A stretch of DNA of 64,000 nt from Mixophyes australis (lineage: Eukaryota; Chordata; Amphibia; Anura; Limnodynastidae), in contig JAVHZZ010000011.1 in NCBI GenBank assembly GCA_036250195.1, positions 51,343,311 to 51,407,310 on the forward strand, read 5' to 3'. The notes beneath the pieces were generated by a model. It was not told the origin of the DNA. It worked only from the letters and a program-made list of their open reading frames with translations, and made no database searches. Shown here piece by piece: positions 54,576-64,000 of this stretch (position 1 is the stretch's first letter; each line of letters begins with the position of its first letter). The position numbers and the translations under genes are program-made.

Positions 54576-55125
54576 ATGACTTTTCCACCAAATGGACCAA
54601 AGTGGTTGCACATCTCAAAAAGACTTCCTCTCTTTATATGACTTTTGCGGACAGGAGGCGTCGAGCTGTTCCAGCACTCAAAGTGGGAGACAAGGTCAAC
54701 CCGAAATATTCGTCTCAAGGTCCCTTCTATGAAGTTCGCTCCTCGCTTCATTGGACCCTATAAAATACTACGGGTCATCAATCCAGTCTCATATAAACTT
54801 CATCTTCCTGCTTCCCTTCATATTTCCAACTCCTTCCATATTTCTCTTCTCAAACCCCTCATTATCAACAGGTTCTCCGTTCCGGTACCCACCTCTAGAG
54901 TACCCAAATTTTCTCATCAGCAGTTGTTTGAGATCACACGGATCCTGGATTCATAAATCTCCAGAGGAGCTGTTAAGTATCTTGTAGACTGGAAGGGCTT
55001 TGGTCCTGAAGAACGCTCTTGGGTCAACGCCTCTGACATCCATACTCAAGCATAACTCAATAGATTTCATGCTCAGTTTCCACGGAAGACTCAGTCTAAG
55101 CGTTCAGTGGTCACTTTTTAAAGGG
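54576..55125 (+). pseudogene. Gypsy 2 integrase C-terminus with chromodomain
   Basis: Blocks over two or three frames: [18 protein letters not shown] (54640), [70 protein letters not shown] (54920-54956), then after a stop [20 protein letters not shown] (54970-55030), the chromodomain with its aromatic cage, and ASDIHTQA. The Trp lost in gypsy 1 is kept here. Ends in a stop at about 55120, followed by the polypurine tract. Confidence 0.75.
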
Positions 55126-55132
55126 GGGGTAC
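55114..55132 (+). promoter_or_regulatory. Polypurine tract of gypsy element 2
   Basis: tttttaaagggggggtac sits directly before the 3' LTR start TGTCACGC, at the expected plus-strand priming position. Confidence 0.8.
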
Positions 55133-56216
55133 TGTCACGCTTTTCCGGTTTCGCAAACGGGTACCTGTCTCGTTGCCTGCATCTCATTGATCTGGAAACT
55201 GACATGTTCTAGTGTCAGACTCACTCCATTCATTCAGCTACTGTCAGTTCTGCGTAGGTGCAAGGTCTCTTGCACTTCAGGATCTCCTCCCTCTTTTTCA
55301 TTGGCTAAGTGTTATTGGAGCACTATTTAAACCTCCTGGATTCACCTGTCTGATGCCTGTTCTTCAAGCTCAGTTCCTGCAGCCTGTGGTTCTGGTTCCT
55401 TCTCTCCTTGTGGATTGCGTGCACTTCAGTCTGCTCTCAGCAAGTGGCTTGCGTTGAACTATCTCTGCTCCAGTATCACTATTATCATCTCCAGAGTACT
55501 TCATCGTGACAGCCTCGGTTCTCTCATCACTACCACTCAGACCAGTTACTACATCTGTGACTCATCAGCTGTTATTACGAGTTAGCTCCGCTACTTCAGT
55601 CTGCTCTCAGCTCGTGGCCTGTGTTGAACTATCGCTGCTCCAGTATCTCTATTAACATCTCCAGAGTACTTCATCATGACAGCCTCGGTTCTCTCATTAC
55701 TACCTCTCAGAGCCGCTACTATGTCTGTGACTCATCAGCTGTTGTCCCGAGTTACTTCCACTACTTCAGTCTGCTCTCAGCTCGTGGCCTGTGTCGAATT
55801 ACCGCTGCTCCAGTACCTCTATTACCAACTCCTGAGTACAGCATTGTGACAGCTTTGGTTCTCTCACCGCTACTTTGCAGAGCACCTACTACTCCAGTGA
55901 CTCATCAGCTGTTGACCACTATTCTCCTATGTTCCCTTTCCCTCAGTCACCATCAGCATATATTACTATTGTTCCTGTGTCTCTACCACTTACCTGTGAG
56001 TTCCAGCGTTACTTTCTGCATCACCTGGCTCCTCAACATTATACTGCTGGTCACTCACGGGACCGTGACCTGCAGGTTCAGTGCTGCTAAGACCATACTT
56101 CCTTGCGGGGGTTCCTGGTGAAAAACACCTGCCTGTTAGACTCTGCTCCCTGGGTGGGCTTAGCCATGTTCAGCAGAGCCTAGGGATCTATTTACAGTAT
56201 AGCCAACCGTGATACA
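55133..56216 (+). repeat. 3' LTR of gypsy element 2, expanded
   Basis: It matches 48731-49535 but is about 280 bp longer because the 170-bp sub-repeat occurs in three copies (tcagtctgctctcag at 55426, 55596 and 55766), against two in the 5' LTR. It ends near ccgtgataca. Confidence 0.8.
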
Positions 56217-56670
56217 GAGAAGACTGTCTTCTCACTACGGGGTTACTCACAGGATCCCAAGGACCAGTTGCCACCTGCCCGAAAGGGGCTCACTGTCTAG
56301 CCAACAGTGACAGTAAGAACAGGCCAAATGTCTGTTCCCCGGGTGTAGCCTTCGGCAAAAGATTTGCTGCAGCATTTAGTGTCACACATTAAGCAAAAGG
56401 ACAGCATCCACCGGCAATTGTTGCAGTGTTTCCAGACCCTGACCGGCCATCTGGACATTCTATAAGCTGCTCAGCCATCTGTTGTTGCCTCTCCTCCAGA
56501 CCAGTGCTCTGCTCAGCAGAGTTCACCTTCCAAGTCATGTTCAGCAGAACCTAGGGATCTATTTCCAGTATAGCCAACCATGACATCGAGAAGACTGTCT
56601 TCTCACTACGGGGTTACTCACAGGATCCCAAGGACCAGTTGCCACCTGTCCGAAAGGGGCTCACTGAAGC
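56217..56670 (+). repeat. Duplicated gypsy 2 leader and gag start, plus a third partial copy
   Basis: 56217-56535 repeats 49536-49852 (gagaagactgtcttctcact through gctcagcagagttcacctt). Then 56537-56668 repeats the LTR end and leader once more (catgttcagcagaacctagg, ctacggggttactcacagga). This is the layout expected when a further copy followed the 3' LTR and was reduced by recombination. Confidence 0.85.
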
Positions 56671-58010
56671 AACGCGCCACCGGGGTGGCGGCTTCCGCTC
56701 TGAACCATCAGTGGTCACTGCCAGAACTCGAGATGGTCGCGCTTACCCGAGTGGAAACACTGTTCCAATCTGAAACCATCAGGGACCCTGCCGGAACTCA
56801 GACTGGGACACCCAATTGGAACCACAGGACGCACCCCTGGAACCCAAAAGAGCCGTGCTGCACTGCCAGTGACGTGTCCAATCCCTGCCACAGGAATCCC
56901 GCATAACCCCAGAGACCTACGGGACGGGACGACTACCTTGTGTCCTACACTAACTGTGTGTGCTCTAGCTAACCCCTTGTCCCCACAGACACAGAGAATC
57001 ACAGGAGTACAGTAAGGAAGAAAGCGCATACCTTTAATGGGGGCCTGATGTCTTGCACCTGGAAAAAAACTTGCACAGCACAACCAAACATAATACACAA
57101 TGCTATATTACCACACAAGTTCAATAACACGTTGCTACTGTATATGGTAGATTGAGAATGGAAGGCACTTGTCTCTGCTAACTAACCAGCTAGATATGCA
57201 GAACGATAACAGGAGCCTTCGGCTCAACTGTTGCCTCAGGTCTATTGCCTGAGATTCACTCTACAGTCTCAAACTACACCTCTGGGTCTTGCGCCCTGTT
57301 CTAACTCAGGGCTCTTATGCCCACTCTACCTAAAGGGCCTTGTGCCCTTCTCTAACTATGGGCTTTAAGCCCATCTAACTAGGGCCTTGTGCCCAGATAA
57401 TTCCTTACCTATTCCTAACTGTATCAGGGCCTTGTGCCCACTATTTGTGCCGCGGGCATTGTGCCCGAATTGTCCCAGGGCCTTGTGCCCTTATTTAGGG
57501 GATAGGGGTGACCAGGAGGGCACTACCTGTCTCCTCAGTCTTCGGGGATCTTCTCCAGGATTCTCCCCAGCCACCACTGCCTCCACGCGCTGCCGCTGTC
57601 TTCTGATGTTGATCCCGCCGGTCTTCAATGAGCAGAGTAACTCCTAGCCCTGACAAGGGCTATCTGCTGCTGTGGTCTTCTTTCACTGTCTTCTTATCTT
57701 CTTCTCTTAATAGCGAAGCTCTCTGCTCTACGTCTTTCTCTCTTGCTCTCCACCGTCAAACCAAAATGGCGGCACGTGCATCGGCTTAAATAGTCAACTG
57801 TCCCACGACGTCTGGAGGCATTGACGGGACGCTGCGTGATGACGCTGTGAGCCTTAATTGGCTCGCCGCGGCGCCAAACATTCAAATGGCCGGGAGGTAA
57901 GCCCTGATTGGCTCACCGACCCGGCTAGAAGGAAACAGCGCAGGCACTGCGGGGACGGAGAAAACCCACGGGACCTCTTCATGCAGGTAAGTCCTCCACA
58001 CATCATCCAT
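56671..58010. other. GC-rich unassigned region with degenerate minisatellite
   Basis: 57290-57500 repeats gggccttgtgccc (and gggctttaagccc) at about 25-40-bp spacing, each word itself near-palindromic. 57770-57990 has CpG-rich sequence with attggctc words (inverted CCAAT) at about 57855 and 57907, ending in gcaggtaagt (57983), a splice-donor-like word. It could be an LTR/promoter of an unidentified element or an old promoter; no coding is supported. Confidence 0.45.
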
Positions 58011-60470
58011 AGTTAGATCAGTCTACTCAACCCCCTTCCTATATTGAAAATTAAAATGTCACCCACACATTTAATATCTACCACAAAAGAGACTTATTCA
58101 CACTCTCATTCATTGCTCTCTTTGGCATTAAATTCCCATACTTTTGCCCATCAGATCTGGTAACCAGACCAAAAATACTATTATATCTAGTCCATTTGAA
58201 ACGCATATAGTCAAGGCAAATTATGTTTTTCACAGTCCAACCCTTCTCTGAAAAACTCTCTACAGAGGTATAGTAAGACCCTTCCCCCCAGATGCCTAAT
58301 TATATTGGGCTTTAATAGCCCATACAATTTAAGCCAATATATTAAATATAATTTTATACATACTTTGTGTTTGATAGACTGTCGGTGTGTAATGACGGTG
58401 CACTCTACATTTCAATGAACTGTATCGAAGTTCTGGTCAGGCTGTATAAAAGCAGCCAAACTTCACCAGATGCCACACATGAAAATCTGTAATATGTTGC
58501 AACCTGCACACTAATGAATAATGACTGGTAAAAGCATTTGAAACTATTCTCTTTCTACAGCTAGTCAGGGTAATTGTCTAATTTTGATGAACAGTACAGC
58601 AAAGTGTATACCTGCATGAGCTTAATGCTAGCAGTTCTAAACTTCATAGAACAAATAATTAAATCAAAATTACAATTGGTTAAGTTCTTATAAATAGTAC
58701 AACATCTGTTATCTGAGATATGGCTGACTTTTAATGTCTATTCATAATTTAATAAATTATTAGGATAATTTCCAAACAGCAAAATGTGCAAGTGCAGCAG
58801 AGGGAAACACTAATTGTCGGTTTATTTATTAATAAGAAAAAAAGGATTATGTTTTGCCCGAGTTACATCCATGCCACCAGACCATTAACCATCCTTAAGT
58901 TTATTTTGTTGTCCTCCATAATTCCTCAGCTGTCTTTCACTGCAAGTCCTCCACTACTAAAAAGATAAGTAGGCCCAATTGGTCAGTGAGTGACCCAATT
59001 AACTTTCAAAAAACTGTACCTAGAAAAGAACTTTAATAAAGAATCCGTGGAAACCAAAATCCTGGTTTCCACTTCTTCTGAAGACATGGAGAATACTTTT
59101 AAGCAGGAAAAGTGCTGTGTGGGTATAAAGATGAGCTTATAAAGTTAAACATAATAATAAAGAAAATATTTTTTTGTCACATGCATGTGTTACAGCTCTA
59201 GATGACTAGTACATATAAGTGGCTGCCATATAGCACTTAATCATATCTCTCAACAGTCCCAAATGTGGAGGGACATCCAGATTAATGGGCATCAAAAGGG
59301 GTGGGGCTTAACAAGAAAGCAGGTGGAGTTTTACAGAAATCTGTCTATTTGTGGGCAGAGTTTGGGCGAAACAAGGGCAGGGCTTATTTTGTCCTGCTTT
59401 CCAGATTCTAAAAGTTGGGAGATATGATAAGTGCATAAATTAAAGCTGCTATCTACTTTGGGAGTGGAATGGTGTGGAGTGGAGCAAATAACCTCTTTGA
59501 CTGTGTATTTTCTTAGCTATAAAATGGTAGACAGCTAAAAATAAATAATACAGAACACAGAATGAAAATAACATACTAATAATTAGATTAACCACCTCCT
59601 GACCAATCACAGTATTTTTAATCTGTTATATCGAGGGTCTGGTTAGAATCATAATAAGGAATTAGCATTGCAATAAGCGATTAATCTGTAGTCGCTCTGG
59701 CCATCTGTCTGTCTTGTGCTGATGAATTCTTAAAGACACACTACCTTAAATTGTATATATATATATGATACTTCAGAATGGTGGGCCAGACTTCAATGAA
59801 GGTTGTACTGCTATTTGTATGTATTAGGTAAAAATTACAGCGAATTTTGCCCCCCTTCAGCTGCCTCTGCAATAAGGCTGAAAGCCTTCAGTTCTATTAT
59901 TGTGTTTGGGGAACTCTGATTAGGATTGCAGACACTGGATCATAGTGGCGATCATATTAAATGCTGTGTTACCGAAGACCAAAGTTTAAGAGGAACTTAG
60001 CCATAGCGGTTGCTGTGGAAAACCTATGTTAAAATGCCCATGTCCTGCCTATACAGGTGCAAGCAGGCGGTGGTACAATTGCTTACACCTGCATGGGTGC
60101 ATATGCCTGTGCTTGCTCACATCAGCACCATATAGTTTTCTCATTAAAAGTGGGAAATTCTAGTCATGAAGTAGTTAAGTTAGAGGCATTACCATTACAG
60201 CTAAGAAAAATACAACCATTTTATCCGAAGACCTGAATGTTTTTTTTATCATTTGGAAAGTATTTTCCCCCACCTTAAGCATCAGAAATTACTTAAGTTT
60301 AACTTGTACAGCACGACAGAAAGTATTGATTTTATTTTCCCATAAATGTACTCTATTTAGTTTTTCCATCTCTAGCAAGTACATCAGTCTCTCACAAAGG
60401 CAATTATCTTCTACTTGATTAGTCACAGGGATAAAAACACTCTGATAAAAAAGTCTGATCTATAACCTGC
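58011..60470. other. AT-rich spacer
   Basis: Apart from the MITE at 59233-59434 and a short (ta)n at 59755-59766, I see no gene or clear repeat. Confidence 0.45.
59233..59434. mobile_element. 202-bp MITE
   Basis: gcacttaatcatatctctca (59233) and its mirror gttgggagatatgataagtg c (59414-59434) give inverted ends of about 21 bp with one mismatch and one indel. The inside is GC-richer than the flanks and has no coding. Confidence 0.7.
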
Positions 60471-60759
60471 ATTTTAAGTAGAGATGGTCACTGACCCCCG
60501 TGTTTTGGTTTTGGATTCGGTTTTGGATCTGGATTACCGTCGTGTTTTGGTTTTGGTTTTGGTTTTGCAAAACCGCCATTGCGTGTTTTGGTTTTGGTTT
60601 TGGTTTTGTTTGGTTTTGTTTTGCAATTTGTTATAAAAATTACATTTATTGGTGCTAAAATAACATAATTTAGGTATTATTTTGTAGCTACATTATTATT
60701 AACCTCAGTAACACTAATTTCCAGTCATTTTTTATTCAATTTTGAACACCTCCTATGTC

Positions 60760-62340
60760 ACAATATGATTTTCATACACTTGAAAAGAAAAATTGCTGCA
60801 GTTCTTGCCAGTGATAACAAAAAGGCCATTGTCATGCCTGGGCAAAAGACCAAAAATCCACCTCTTAAGTGTGGAATTATTTTTACACGAATCCTGGCAA
60901 GAGTTGTCTATCCATTTGTAACATTTTGAAAGCCACACTCAGTAGATGTAGGGACCTTAACCATCTGGGATCCTCATCCATGTTTCGTCATTTTTCAGCG
61001 AGTTATTGGCAAACTGTTGGGAAATTCAGAAACTTCGGTTAAAAAAAAATTAACAACAAGCATTCCAGCATAATCTACCTCCCTTCTCTCATCTACATCC
61101 CAGCACCTGCAATCTTCCCCCCCAACAATTGGCAAGTAAACAATCCTCTGCAAGAGGAAGCAAGAATGAAACCTGTCACCCAGTCGCAAAGCGGATCACA
61201 GACGCCCTGGGTACTATGCTAGCGTTAGATCTGTGTCCAATGTCCACTATTAATACAGTTGGTTTAAGACATTTAATTGAGGTGTTATGTCCCTGTTAGC
61301 AAATGTCATCACTATACCATTTTACTAGAAAAGCTTATTCTCTCCTGTACCGGAAAGTTCCTAAAAATGTCATTATTGGGTGACAAAATGGTATTCCACC
61401 CACTGTACACTTAACCACAGATATGTGTACAAGCGTAACTGGGCAAACAAAAGATTATATGACTGTGAAAGCCCACTGGGTTGGTCTTTCGCCTTCCCCA
61501 GCATGGACAGCAGCAGCATGTACCCAGGTACATCACATTTTTGAGAAGTAGGCTACTCTGTGTATCAACAGCTTCACTAAGAGGCATACAGCTGACAAAC
61601 TGTTCCAAAAACTAAGGGATGTCATTGAAAGATGGCTAATCTTGCTTGGAGTCTCCTGAGGATATGTCATTTCTGATTACGACCCCAATATTGGTCCAGC
61701 ATTACAGCGGGGTTGAATTCCATCACATTTCCTGTTTTGCACACACTATCAACTTGGTGTTACAGAACTTTTGAAAAATGACATGCAGGAGATGCTGTTT
61801 GTGTCCATAAACATTTAGGGTCAATTTCTGGTTTCTGCAACAGCATGTAGGAGAATGCAGCAGCTGCAAGAAGACTAGCATTTGAGGGGAATATACTTTA
61901 GTCCAGCGAAGTAGTTACCTGTAAAGAAAGTGCAGACACGGTTAGCTTGAGTCAAGTGATTGCCTTAATAATAGATTTTGAAAAGGTGCTACATAAAATT
62001 ATAGTGTGCAATAAAACAAAGTAAATGTGCTAACTATATTTTAATTGTAGATTAAATACTTTATTTTCTTTGCAAGGATCCCAGACTTATCAACATCTTG
62101 TTGGGACGTCTTCTCCTTCAGTTTCTCTGGCAACTGATTGTTGTAAAAGAAATTGCTTTCCCAATACACCCAGTGGTGATGCAGATGAGTCCGCTCAACA
62201 TTTTGATATTTACTGTGCTGTAAAAGAATTGCCCAAAAATCGTGACAGCTCTGCCCTAAAATCAACTAGTCATTCCCTTTGGAAGGCCATTATCAGCAAT
62301 TACATCATACTACACAGACTTCTATGATATTGGGATGAAT
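60760..62340 (+). pseudogene. BED-hAT transposase, copy 3 (decayed, plus strand)
   Basis: Blocks: KKAIVMPGQKTK (60815), then in another frame WNYFYTNPGKSCLSICNILK and LSRCRDLNHLGSSSMFRHFS (60880-61000; the BED finger with its second Cys lost). LCINSFTKRHTADKLFQKLR, DVIERWLILLGVS, stop, GYVISDYDPNIGPALQ (61560-61710; the second catalytic Asp is in a DY context instead of DN). ELLKNDMQEML (61770) follows, and the part after 62080 reads PKTYQHLVGTSSPSVSLATD and NTPSGDADESAQHFDIY, not matched to copies 1 or 2. Multiple stops and frameshifts. The dimerisation motif is missing. Confidence 0.7.
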
Positions 62341-62519
62341 TAGTATTGTTGGAGGAAGATTATCACTAAACCCTGCCACCTCTCTAGTTTCGAAGTGAGC
62401 TATGGTACAATAAAATGTAACTGCAGATTTAGACCAAGACTGCCAGTCCTATTATTTCTATTTCAGCAATTACAATTAGCAATGGAGCAATGGAGCTCTT
62501 CTCTTTGGGTGTTACCTAT

Positions 62520-62697
62520 ATAACGCAGCACAATTTGCCTGCAAATTCTACAGACAAGCCTGCTTGTCTTCCTCTCCATCAATGACTCTTAGCAATTGAG
62601 CACTCGTCTTTGGGTGTATATTACACCCAAACATTATTAGTGAAAAATATGAAAAATACAGTTTAATCCCTGATAGGCCCTCCACCATCCTTTGCAT
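62520..62697. repeat. hAT 3'-side subterminal segment in copy 3
   Basis: gcctgcaaattctacagaca (62537) and gaaaaatacagtttaatccc (62650) match 24899 and 24849 of copy 2, in the same orientation but swapped order. Their position between transposase and the 5'-type satellite shows rearrangement. Confidence 0.65.
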
Positions 62698-63785
62698 GAC
62701 AGATATGACTTTTGACAGCCAGAAATATTTATGCACAATTAGGGAGGACACCCCAAAAGCACTGAGGAGTGCTAAAAATTAGTTGGTAGATACTGCTGAC
62801 AGATATGACTTTTGACAGCCAGAAATATTAATGCACAATTAGGGAGGACACCCCAAAAGCACTGAGGAGTGCTAAAAATTAGTTGGTAGATACTGCTGAC
62901 AGATATGACTTTTGACAGCCAGAAATATTAATGCACAATTAGGGAGGACACCCCAAAAGCACTGAGGAGTGCTTAAAATTATTTAGTAGATACTGCTGAC
63001 AGATATGACTTTTGACAGCCAGAAATATTAATGCACAATTAGGGAGGACACCCCAAAAGCACTGAGGAGTGCTAAAAATTATTTAGTAGATACTGCTGAC
63101 AGATATGACTTTTGACAGCCAGAAATATTAATGCACAATTAGGGAGGACACCCCAAAAGCACTGAGGAGTGCTAAAAATTATTTAGTAGATACTGCTGAC
63201 AGATATGACTTTTGACAGCCAGAAATATTAATGCACAATTAGGGAGGACACCCCAAAAGCACTGAGGAGTGCTAAAAATTATTTAGTAGATACTGCTGAC
63301 AGATATGACTTTTGACAGCCAGAAATATTAATGCACAATTAGGGAGGACACCCCAAAAGCACTGAGGTGTGCTAAAAATTATTTAGTAGATACTGCTGAC
63401 AGAAATGACTTTTGACAGCCAGAAATATTAATGCACAATTAGGGAGGACACCCCAAAAGCACTGAGGAGTGCTAAAAATTATTTAGTAGATACTGCTGAC
63501 AGATATGACTTTTGACAGCCAGAAATATTAATGCACAATTAGGGAGGACACCCCAAAAGCACTGAGGAGTGCTAAAAATTATTTAGTAGATACTGCTGAC
63601 AGATATGACTTTTGACAGCCAGAAATATTAATGCACAATTAGGGAGGACACCCCAAAAGCACTGAGGAGTGCTAAAAATTATTTAGTAGATACTGCTGAC
63701 AGATATGACTTTTGACAGCCAGAAATATTTATGCAAAATTATGGGGGACACCCCAAAAGCGCTGGGGAGTGCCAAATATGAAGAA
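62698..63785 (+). repeat. 100-bp satellite, about 11 copies, inside hAT copy 3
   Basis: The unit agatatgacttttgacagcc ... agaaatatt.atgcacaatt ... accccaaaagcactgaggag ... ttagtagatactgctgac recurs at exact 100-base steps (62801, 62901, 63001 to 63701) with very few changes: agttgg in the first two units, aggtgt at about 63366 and agaaatgact at 63401. Near-identity in the middle and divergence at the right edge (63720-63785) fit expansion by unequal exchange. The unit is homologous to the 101-bp units at 28870-29290. Confidence 0.95.
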
Positions 63786-64000
63786 AAAATAATAAACCTC
63801 TATCCTCCTCTCTGCACTAGCGATTTTGGTTAGAGCAATTGCAAGAACAATATTGTATTCTCTGTCCCTGCTCTAATTAGCCTATGACTACACCCTGCTC
63901 TCTCCCTCTGTCAAATGGCGATGGATTGCTGTGGAGGCGTGTATTTATAAAGTTGAAGTATCGCGAGAACTAAGCCCCGAGATCCGACGACGTCACAATG

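Larger units (their letters stand above)
48731..56216 (+). mobile_element. Ty3/gypsy chromovirus element 2 (composite)
   Basis: LTRs start at 48731 (tgtcatgctcctgtcccgca) and 55133 (tgtcacgcttttccggtttc). Internal order on the plus strand is gag, zinc knuckle, protease, RT, RNase H, then an unrelated insertion in place of most of integrase, and the integrase C-terminus with chromodomain. It is related to but distinct from element 1 and lies in the opposite orientation, 213 bp away. A solo LTR sits in gag. The leader following the 5' LTR is repeated after the 3' LTR. Confidence 0.85.
60479..64000 (+). mobile_element. BED-hAT transposon copy 3, right end outside the window
   Basis: The left terminus TAGAGATGGTCACTGACC at 60479 matches the left end of copy 2 (24595), followed by the same ttttggttttgg-rich sequence. 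The last 95 bases (63905-64000: tgtcaaatggcgatggattg ... gatccgacgacgtcacaatg) match copy 2 at 29520-29617, so the right end should lie about 120 bases past the window. The flank attttaag (60471-60478) would be the left target duplication. The transposase inside is in the opposite orientation to copy 2 relative to these ends. Confidence 0.8.

Noticed and set aside
57387..57990. A host gene promoter with first exon
   Set aside because: CCAAT words and a donor-like gcaggtaagt exist, but there is no supported coding or acceptor, and neighbouring sequence is repetitive.
62698..63785. Regular 100-bp repeats resembling a CRISPR-type array
   Set aside because: The repeats are contiguous with no unique spacers, the setting is a vertebrate transposon, and no cas-like gene is present.
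1..64000. tRNA and rRNA genes
   Set aside because: Read by eye on both strands, no A-box/B-box pair with cloverleaf or rRNA core sequence was recognised; a dedicated scan was not possible.

Overview
The window looks like transposon-dense intergenic DNA from a large vertebrate genome, most likely a frog. The evidence is the mix of DIRS-type, Penelope-like (GIY-YIG), L2-type LINE, chromovirus Ty3/gypsy, BED-finger hAT and pogo-like elements, with AT-rich unique DNA between them and no recognisable host exon, rRNA or tRNA gene. The order amphibian/anuran is an inference from element content and repeat wording I recognise; no host gene confirms it. Almost every coding stretch belongs to a mobile element and nearly all are broken.

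Layout. 1-3.2 kb: minus-strand DIRS element running off the left edge (RT start, Gag with zinc-finger tail). 4.3-12.9 kb: two ~1.2-kb arms in inverted orientation enclose a nearly complete plus-strand Penelope-like element (PLE), a head-to-head relic of another PLE, a T-rich tract and a hammerhead-like motif; the right arm was later split by a pogo-like transposon. 13-16.1 kb: microsatellites, a clean 124-bp MITE and an LTR-like remnant. 16.15-19.1 kb: a ~90-bp satellite with a 1,077-bp higher-order repeat, passing into shuffled hAT transposase fragments and then a long BED-hAT transposase (20.06-23.04 kb). 24.6-29.7 kb: a second BED-hAT with both ends and 8-bp target duplications, hit by a solo retroviral LTR. 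30-36.7 kb: two minus-strand L2-type LINEs. 36.8-37.4 kb: a MITE. 39.6-48.5 kb: gypsy element 1 (minus, perfect 5-bp TSD) with a young plus-strand L2 nested in it. 48.7-56.7 kb: gypsy element 2 (plus), containing a solo LTR and an integrase-replacing insertion. 56.7-58 kb: GC-rich, unassigned. 58-60.5 kb: AT-rich with one MITE. 60.5-64 kb: a third BED-hAT copy with a flipped transposase and an 11-copy 100-bp satellite, running off the right edge.

How the parts relate. The strongest theme is that all three BED-hAT copies carry ~90-105-bp tandem arrays between transposase and termini, and in one copy the array has grown into a 3-kb satellite with higher-order structure next to shuffled transposase pieces. 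That is compatible with satellite birth inside a transposon family. A second theme is the PLE in a symmetric inverted-arm setting with self-cleaving-ribozyme-like motifs. A third is a readable nesting order: L2 in gypsy 1, solo LTRs in gypsy 2 and hAT 2, and pogo in the PLE arm.
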